In this document: one piece after another, positions 59,261 through 64,000 of the stretch
Layout of the letters: every line of letters starts with the position of its first letter
Position numbering within the stretch: the first letter of the stretch is position 1
Assembly (NCBI GenBank): GCA_018716135.1
Contig: DVKG01000012.1
Coordinates: 255,315 to 319,314, forward strand
Source: Scybalosoma faecavium
GTDB lineage: Bacteria > Bacillota > Clostridia > Christensenellales > Christensenellaceae
Reading direction: 5' to 3'
DNA: 64,000 bases
The notes under the pieces: model-generated
Database searches by the model: none
What the model saw: the letters and a program-made list of their open reading frames with translations, nothing else
What the model was told of the DNA's origin: nothing
Program-made: the position numbers and the translations under genes

Positions 59261-61148
59261 CTGAATCCTCCGCCATGATCTCCCATTTCTCATATAGAGC
59301 TTCAAGCTCGCTGTTTGCCTCGTCCAGCTTGCTCGTAAGCTCCATGGCGCGCTGATAGTCTCCGGAGCATTCCGCCGCCTCAGACGAAAGCCTTTCAGCC
59401 TCCGCTTCCTTTTCCGCTATCTGCTGCTCCAGCCTGCGCAGCGCAGCAGCACGCTTTCTCTTTTCTGCATCTCGCTGTTTTTTCTGTTTATACTCGTTAG
59501 GCTTGTCCTCCGCCTTTTTCTGCCTCGCAGGCTGCGCGAGACGTTCCGGCTGCTTCGAAAGAAAATAGTCGTATCCGCCGACGTATTCCACAGCTCCGCC
59601 GTCGCTTATATAATATATTCTATCCGCGATTTTCTCTATAAAATATCTGTCATGCGAAACCATCAGCAAAGTTCCGTCATAATCGAGAAGCGCTTGTTCC
59701 AAAACTTCTTTTGACGGTATATCCAGATGGTTTGTAGGCTCGTCCATTATCAGAAAATTGCAGCGCGAGAGCATTAATCTCGCCAATGCTACTCTGGCTC
59801 TCTCTCCGCCTGAGAGCGCAGATATTTTTTTATTGACGTCGTCCCCTCTTATCAGAAAAGCGCCGAGCGCGCTCCGTATTCTGACTGTATCCATATGCGG
59901 AAGCGTCGCTATCAATAAGTCCAAAGGAGTCTTGTCCGGATCGAGATCGCTCATAGCCTGATCGTAATAGCCTATTTTCACCCGCGCCCCCAGCTCAATC
60001 TCGCCCGTGTCAGGCTTGAGCTGTCCTATCAATGTGCGAAGCAGTGTTGTCTTTCCGCTGCCGTTATCGCCCAGAATAAACACTCTCTCCCCTTTGCGTA
60101 TATGAAGGTTTACTCCCGCAAACAGCGGCTGACCGTCAAACGCTACCGATAAATCTTCTGCTATGAGAACATCTTTGCCCGAGCCTCTTTCCGCCTTGAA
60201 TTTAAAACGAATAGAAGCCGGGTCAGACTCCGGCGCAGTCACCGTTTCTTCTATGCGCTCCAACGCCTTCTGTTTAGAACGCGCCGTTATAAAATTTCTC
60301 TCTCGTCCCCAATTGCGCTGCTGTTCAATAATGCCTTCGAGCTTTTCTATCTCATGCTTTTTCTTCTGGTACAGCCTTGCAGCGGCAATATCGTCTTCCT
60401 CTTTCTTTTTCACATATGCGCTGTAGTTTCCTTTATACGCCTTGATATGAGTTCCGCGGACGTCAAATATCCGAGTAGCTACTTTATCCAGGAAATATCT
60501 GTCATGAGATATAACCAGAACCGTGCCTCTATAACTGCGCAAAAACTCCTCCAGCCAGGCAACTGCATTTATGTCTAAATGGTTTGTAGGCTCGTCGAGA
60601 AGCAAAACATTTGAGCCGCTCAACAACAGCTTTGCCAAAAGAACTCTCGTCCTCTGGCCGCCGGAGAGTGCATCCATGGGCAGATCTATCTCTTCGTCCG
60701 ACAGACCCAAACCCTTTAAAGCCGAACGCGAGCGGGATTCACATGTCATTCCGCCTCTCTCTTCGTATTGAATACGCAGGTTTTCCATACGCGATATTAG
60801 CTTTTCATCCGGATTTGTCTCAATTCTGACTCGTATGCTCTCTATCTCCCTCTCCATGTCCTTCAAATCATCGAATACGGATAGAGTTTCCTGATACGCG
60901 GTCTTTTCGGAGGTGAAATCCGCATGCTGACTCATATACGATATTACTGTATTTTTGCTTATGTGCAGCTCCCCTTCGTCCGGCGTCAGCTCGCCTGTAA
61001 TCAGCTTGAACAGAGTAGTTTTTCCCGCGCCGTTCACGCCGAGTATTCCTATCTTGTCGCCTTCCATCACGTTAAAGCTTGCGTCTTTAAGTATCGTCCT
61101 CTCTCCGAAGGCTTTACCCATATTAGACGAAGATATTATCACTGCCAT
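59253..61148 (-). CDS. ABC-F family ATPase (ribosome-associated)
   Basis: 631 residues with two ABC domains and no membrane helices. Walker A GVNGAGKTTLF and GDNGSGKTTLLR; signatures LSGGQRTRVLLAKLL and LSGGERARVALARLM; both Walker B segments end in DEPTNHLD. A charged interdomain linker (~235-300) is the P-site tRNA interaction motif region, and a C-terminal coiled coil (~540-625) is Lys/Glu/Ala-rich, as in YdiF/Uup. ABC-F proteins act on stalled ribosomes and some give antibiotic resistance; the housekeeping type is more likely here. Coupled to rnc. Confidence 0.92.
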   Translation of the reverse strand: MAVIISSSNMGKAFGERTILKDASFNVMEGDKIGILGVNGAGKTTLFKLITGELTPDEGELHISKNTVISYMSQHADFTSEKTAYQETLSVFDDLKDMEREIESIRVRIETNPDEKLISRMENLRIQYEERGGMTCESRSRSALKGLGLSDEEIDLPMDALSGGQRTRVLLAKLLLSGSNVLLLDEPTNHLDINAVAWLEEFLRSYRGTVLVISHDRYFLDKVATRIFDVRGTHIKAYKGNYSAYVKKKEEDDIAAARLYQKKKHEIEKLEGIIEQQRNWGRERNFITARSKQKALERIEETVTAPESDPASIRFKFKAERGSGKDVLIAEDLSVAFDGQPLFAGVNLHIRKGERVFILGDNGSGKTTLLRTLIGQLKPDTGEIELGARVKIGYYDQAMSDLDPDKTPLDLLIATLPHMDTVRIRSALGAFLIRGDDVNKKISALSGGERARVALARLMLSRCNFLIMDEPTNHLDIPSKEVLEQALLDYDGTLLMVSHDRYFIEKIADRIYYISDGGAVEYVGGYDYFLSKQPERLAQPARQKKAEDKPNEYKQKKQRDAEKRKRAAALRRLEQQIAEKEAEAERLSSEAAECSGDYQRAMELTSKLDEANSELEALYEKWEIMAEDSDE

Positions 61149-61180
61149 AAACTCTTTACCTCACAAAACATGCTGAAAAG

Positions 61181-61212
61181 ATTATACCACGTAGCAATAG
61201 CTAGTTGCAACT
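61181..61212 (-). promoter_or_regulatory. ABC-F-rnc promoter with palindrome over the -35
   Basis: Minus strand TTGCAA (61210-61205), 18-bp spacer, TATAAT (61186-61181). The -35 lies inside the palindrome AGTTGCAACT (61203-61212), which recurs upstream of the GLUG lipoprotein gene. Confidence 0.55.
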
Positions 61213-61225
61213 TTACATCTCGCAT

Positions 61226-61258
61226 AAAAACTCAGGAGAGACGAAGCGCCCCTCCCGA
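61226..61258 (-). terminator. Terminator of the GLUG lipoprotein gene
   Basis: Seven-base-pair stem TCGGGAG/CTCCTGA (one G-U) with a GC-rich 13-base loop, followed by TTTTT on the minus strand. Confidence 0.65.
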
Positions 61259-61291
61259 ATAATAAATGAAGTAAAGAAAATGCTCTCAGCC

Positions 61292-62575
61292 TTAATTCAG
61301 CGTATCCAGAGCTGCACTGTCAGCATCGCCGCCGAATTCTACCCTGCCCGGTTCACCATTTATAGTCACATCTGACGTGCAGTCTTTGACAGTAGAATTG
61401 TTATATATATAACCGGCTATTGTTCCTACTATCTTTCCGCCGTCTATCGTGCCGGCTGCCTCGCAGTTTTCCACGATAAATGTAGACGGTTCGGAATAAT
61501 ACTGAGTATAAGCGCTGCCATAGAAGCCGCCTCCGACAATCATCCCTATTCTGTCTGCGCTCTCATCTGCTGTTACACTTACGTCTTTAGCAGTGCAGCC
61601 GCTAATCAAAGTATAAACATCAACGTCTATTTTTCCTTCTTCGTCAAATCTGCCGGCGTGACCTATTAAACCGCCTATCATATAAGATCCTTCCGGCGCA
61701 GTCACTTTTACATTTTCAGCAGAGCAGTTTTTTACATATTCGCTCTCGTGAGCACAGCCTGCCATACCGCCTATGCTCAGACTTGACTTGCCTGTAGCTG
61801 TAACCGTGCCGTTTTCAGCCTTGCAATTCTCCAGATTAGAACCTTCCGCACCTCCGACGATAATTCCGGCTCCCTGCGCGTTGTCTCCATTCAGCGTCAC
61901 GTCTGCGCAGGCTGTGCAATCTTTAATCAAATCGCACATAGACGCGCCCACGACGCCGCCGACAAGAAAGGTACCGGCGAGTTTATTCTCGCCTGTCAGA
62001 GTAATTCCCTCGACTACAGCTCCGCTGAACGCAGAACCTATCACGCATCCGGAATACACACCTCCATTGACGTCTGCATTTTCAACAGTGAGATTTTTAA
62101 CACCGGAATTTTCACCCGTGACGCAGCCGAAAAGTCCACAGCCCATTATCTCCGTATTGTCAATCTTTATGTTTGATATTTTGTGTCCGTTGCCGTCAAA
62201 GCTGCCTGTAAACGCCGCCTCAGGAGCAGGCGTCTCATCATCATTTTCGGAGAGAGGTTTAAACTCGCCGATAGGCTCCCAATTTGTATACTCATCCAGA
62301 TCAATATCAGCATTAAGAATATAATTTGCTGTCAAGTCATTTCTCACCGCATTCAGCTGATCCGCCGTTTCGATCTGATAAGGATCTTCTGCCGTTCCGT
62401 TTCCCCCTGCGAACTCAGCCGGTGTCGCTTCAGACTGCGCCGCAGATTCACTGACTTCCGCTGTAGCAGTATTTTGTACAGTATCTGAGGCCGTGTCTGA
62501 GCTTGAGCAGCCGACGAAAAGCGATACACTCATCGCTGCAGCAATAACAAGCCCGAGAATCTTCACTTTTTTCAT
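61292..62575 (-). CDS. GLUG-repeat surface lipoprotein
   Basis: 427 residues. The signal peptide ends in the lipobox LFVGCSSS (Cys near 23), followed by a low-complexity Ser/Thr/Ala linker. The motif GNGTAEDPYQIETADQL (~57) is the usual start of GLUG proteins, followed by about eight repeats of G-x-x-G...V-x-N/D-C or similar (GLFGCVTGENSGVKNLTV, GGVVGASMCDLIKDC, GGMAGCAHESEYVKNC), which predict a right-handed beta-helix. It is probably a cell-surface binding protein or adhesin. It lies downstream of an AraC gene, with its own promoter. Confidence 0.9.
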   Translation of the reverse strand: MKKVKILGLVIAAAMSVSLFVGCSSSDTASDTVQNTATAEVSESAAQSEATPAEFAGGNGTAEDPYQIETADQLNAVRNDLTANYILNADIDLDEYTNWEPIGEFKPLSENDDETPAPEAAFTGSFDGNGHKISNIKIDNTEIMGCGLFGCVTGENSGVKNLTVENADVNGGVYSGCVIGSAFSGAVVEGITLTGENKLAGTFLVGGVVGASMCDLIKDCTACADVTLNGDNAQGAGIIVGGAEGSNLENCKAENGTVTATGKSSLSIGGMAGCAHESEYVKNCSAENVKVTAPEGSYMIGGLIGHAGRFDEEGKIDVDVYTLISGCTAKDVSVTADESADRIGMIVGGGFYGSAYTQYYSEPSTFIVENCEAAGTIDGGKIVGTIAGYIYNNSTVKDCTSDVTINGEPGRVEFGGDADSAALDTLN

Positions 62576-62606
62576 TACGTTCCCTCCTATAAGTAAGACA
62601 AAGAGT

Positions 62607-62618
62607 TAGTTGCAACTA
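62607..62618. promoter_or_regulatory. Palindrome TAGTTGCAACTA downstream of the GLUG promoter
   Basis: Perfect 12-base palindrome at about +8 to +19 of the predicted transcript. Its ten-base core is the same as the one over the ABC-F -35 element. Confidence 0.45.
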
Positions 62619-62630
62619 TCCGATAAGTTC

Positions 62631-62659
62631 ATTTTAAGCTGTATTTGCCTTGCCTGCAA
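62631..62659 (-). promoter_or_regulatory. Promoter of the GLUG lipoprotein gene
   Basis: Minus strand TTGCAG, 17-bp spacer, TAAAAT. Confidence 0.5.
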
Positions 62660-62662
62660 TGA

Positions 62663-63670
62663 CTATTCAGACATTATTCTATCCTCACAGACACTTTTTC
62701 TAAATCTCATAGGCGTTATGCCATATTCCTGCTTAAAAGCGGCCATAAACTTGTTTGGATTTGAATATCCCACCCGCACAGCTATCTCAGATACAGACGC
62801 AGAGCTGTTCATTAACATCTCTTGTGCACTTTGAAGACGATACGTGCGCAGGTACGCATATATTGACGTACCGTAAACACCTTTAAAACACTTTTTCATA
62901 GAAGTAGGAGCTATTTCAAATTTTTTCGACAGCTCTTCAATTGTATAATGTTTTGAAATATCACTCACCATAAAATCTCTAATTTCTTTTATTTTATGTA
63001 CTCTAATTAAATCGAAATATCGTTCTTCGCATTTTAAATCATCGTCGCAAAAATCACTTAAAAAAAGAAGAAGCTCGAGCGTTTTTACCCGCATGTATCC
63101 CAATTTACGCTTTTCGCGCAGGGAATAAAGCTCTGAGAAAATATGCTGTATGGACTCATTCGCCCGAACAATTATATGATGTTTTTCGCTGCATATTATT
63201 GAATACAATTTGGATAAATCAATTGTAAGTATCTTGAACAAACTCTTCAGCTCATTAGGTATTTTCTTTGCATTGATGTAAACAGCCACTCCATAATAGT
63301 GGTTAAGAGGGAATCCTGATGCAATTTTAGGTTTAAACATCGGACTTATGGAGAGATCTCCCGGAGATATATAGCATGTACTACGAGTTCCGGAATCGCA
63401 CTCATATCTGCCTCGACTGCAATGATTGATTTCAATTATGTCATTGTCTTTATCATCGCAGCCATAAAACAACCCTTCGTCCATGTAACTCATATTTATG
63501 TCATTATAATGCAGCTCAAACCCCGGTAATATCCTATAGACCTCTATTTTTCCATAGCCTGTTTCATTTTGAAAATAAAACGTACCTTGCTCTTCCCTAT
63601 CTGATATTTTATCTATTTTGCTGAAATACGGCTGATCCTGCATCATTAACAGAGTTTCTGAATTAAACAT
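62663..63670 (-). CDS. AraC-family transcriptional regulator
   Basis: 335 residues. The C-terminal ~100 residues hold two helix-turn-helix motifs: TIEELSKKFEIAPTSMKKCF and SVSEIAVRVGYSNPNKFMAA, with the family signature YSNPNKFMAAFKQEYGITP. The N-terminal ~220 residues form a ligand or dimer domain without a name I recognise (CYISPGDLSI near 105 is a cupin-like strand pair). It lies 87 bp upstream of the GLUG lipoprotein gene on the same strand. GGAG precedes the ATG. A strong promoter and a TTAGCG-AG-CGCTAA palindrome lie upstream. Confidence 0.92.
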   Translation of the reverse strand: MFNSETLLMMQDQPYFSKIDKISDREEQGTFYFQNETGYGKIEVYRILPGFELHYNDINMSYMDEGLFYGCDDKDNDIIEINHCSRGRYECDSGTRSTCYISPGDLSISPMFKPKIASGFPLNHYYGVAVYINAKKIPNELKSLFKILTIDLSKLYSIICSEKHHIIVRANESIQHIFSELYSLREKRKLGYMRVKTLELLLFLSDFCDDDLKCEERYFDLIRVHKIKEIRDFMVSDISKHYTIEELSKKFEIAPTSMKKCFKGVYGTSIYAYLRTYRLQSAQEMLMNSSASVSEIAVRVGYSNPNKFMAAFKQEYGITPMRFRKSVCEDRIMSE

Positions 63671-63694
63671 ATTTCATTCTCCGTTTCCTTCGAG

Positions 63695-63708
63695 TTAGCG
63701 AGCGCTAA
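63695..63708. promoter_or_regulatory. Palindrome at the araC-type gene start site
   Basis: TTAGCG-AG-CGCTAA, six-base arms, placed directly after the -10 element, a repressor position. The spacing is that of a TetR-type operator rather than an AraC site. Confidence 0.45.
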
Positions 63709-63712
63709 TTAA

Positions 63713-63741
63713 ATTATACGAGTTTATGAAACTTATGTCAA
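63713..63741 (-). promoter_or_regulatory. Promoter of the AraC-family gene
   Basis: Minus strand TTGACA, 17-bp spacer, TATAAT: a consensus sigma-A promoter. Confidence 0.8.
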
Positions 63742-63751
63742 ATTTCTCAGA

Positions 63752-63783
63752 TAAAACAAAAGACAGCTGCGTAGCAACTGTCT
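63752..63783 (-). terminator. Terminator of the rRNA operon
   Basis: Ten-base-pair stem AGACAGTTGC/GCAGCTGTCT (one G-U) with a three-base loop, followed by TTTTGTTTT on the minus strand, 9 bases after tRNA-Asn. Confidence 0.9.
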
Positions 63784-63791
63784 CTCGATTA

Positions 63792-63867
63792 TGGCTCCCC
63801 AAGTTGGACTCGAACCAACGACCCTTCGGTTAACAGCCGAATGCTCTACCAACTGAGCTATTGAGGA
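63792..63867 (-). tRNA. tRNA-Asn (anticodon GTT)
   Basis: 76 nt including encoded CCA. Acceptor TCCTCAA/TTGGGGA, D arm AGCTCAGTTGGTAGAGC, anticodon stem TTCGG/CCGAA around CTGTTAA, T arm GTTGGTTCGAGTCCAAC. It follows 5S rRNA by 9 bases. Confidence 0.97.
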
Positions 63868-63876
63868 TTATTGAAA

Positions 63877-63991
63877 CCGGCAGCTACCTAACCTCCCACA
63901 CCGTCTCCAGTGCAGTACTTTCGGCGTATAAGGGCTTAACTTCTGTGTTCGGAATGTAAACAGGTGGTTCCCCTTAGCTATCGCCACCGGA
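63877..63991 (-). rRNA. rrf: 5S ribosomal RNA
   Basis: About 115 nt on the minus strand. The 5' end CCGGTGGC pairs with the 3' end GCTGCCGG; the internal CCGAACACAGAAGTTAAGCC is the conserved 5S core, and CTGGAGACGGTGTGGGAGGT is the conserved 3' part. The 23S gene should lie just beyond the right edge. Ends are good to a few bases. Confidence 0.95.
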
Positions 63992-64000
63992 AATTGATTA

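Noticed and set aside
62587..62615. TTGCAA-N17-TTATAG as the GLUG promoter
   Set aside because: The -10 would overlap the ribosome binding site; the upstream TTGCAG-N17-TAAAAT fits better.

Overview
The window looks like chromosomal core sequence from an anaerobic, endospore-forming Gram-positive bacterium of the class Clostridia. The evidence is a full-length SpoIIE with a Spo0A-type promoter, a RemA (DUF370) protein, a PASTA-domain kinase, a thrS T-box, an L20-type infC leader, strong GGAGG ribosome binding sites, and oxygen-defence proteins of the rubrerythrin/AhpC type. I cannot assign a family or genus. No CRISPR array, prophage or intact insertion sequence was seen.

Layout. 1-1513: end of an ABC importer operon (lipoprotein receptor and first part of a permease). 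1686-3859: peroxiredoxin plus a permuted AhpF-like reductase. 4069-17670: one long co-directional operon on the minus strand (yicC, remA, gmk, rpoZ, coaBC, priA, def, fmt, rsmB, rlmN, prpC, prkC, rsgA, rpe, thiN), closed by a terminator at 4027-4050. 17821-22296: yerC-pcrA-ligA. 22406-28299: a two-OB-fold SSB-like gene, a degenerate polysaccharide deacetylase, and a type IIA topoisomerase pair. 28640-30985: spoIIE. 31265-33944: murG and a HEAT-repeat/RNA methyltransferase fusion. 34027-35787: marR and an MFS exporter behind a perfect palindrome.

35964-45279 is mostly plus strand: a glycolipid synthase, tRNA-Leu, a tetR/yhgE pair, a four-module flavin reductase/rubredoxin/rubrerythrin protein, and glmM-glmS. 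45559-53650 returns to the minus strand: an rRNA/tRNA methyltransferase, infC-rpmI-rplT behind a leader terminator, thrS behind a T-box, and a YfhO/GT2 pair. 53918-58414 is mostly plus strand: a small lipoprotein, a CDF metal exporter, a radical SAM protein, and an AEC permease with its divergent LysR. 58577-63670: rnc, an ABC-F ATPase, a GLUG-repeat lipoprotein and an AraC regulator. The right edge holds tRNA-Asn and 5S rRNA, the distal end of an rRNA operon on the minus strand.

The most unusual items are: a ~145-bp structured repeat present twice (35228-35375 and 47682-47824) that supplies the stop codons of marR and thrS; an infC gene that appears to start at ATA; a Spo0A-type spoIIE promoter with 21-bp spacing; the multi-module rubrerythrin protein with a near-identical internal duplication; a possible IS3-derived miniature element after glmS; and small palindromes shared between unlinked promoters. 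Family assignments come from motifs read by eye; no database search was run.
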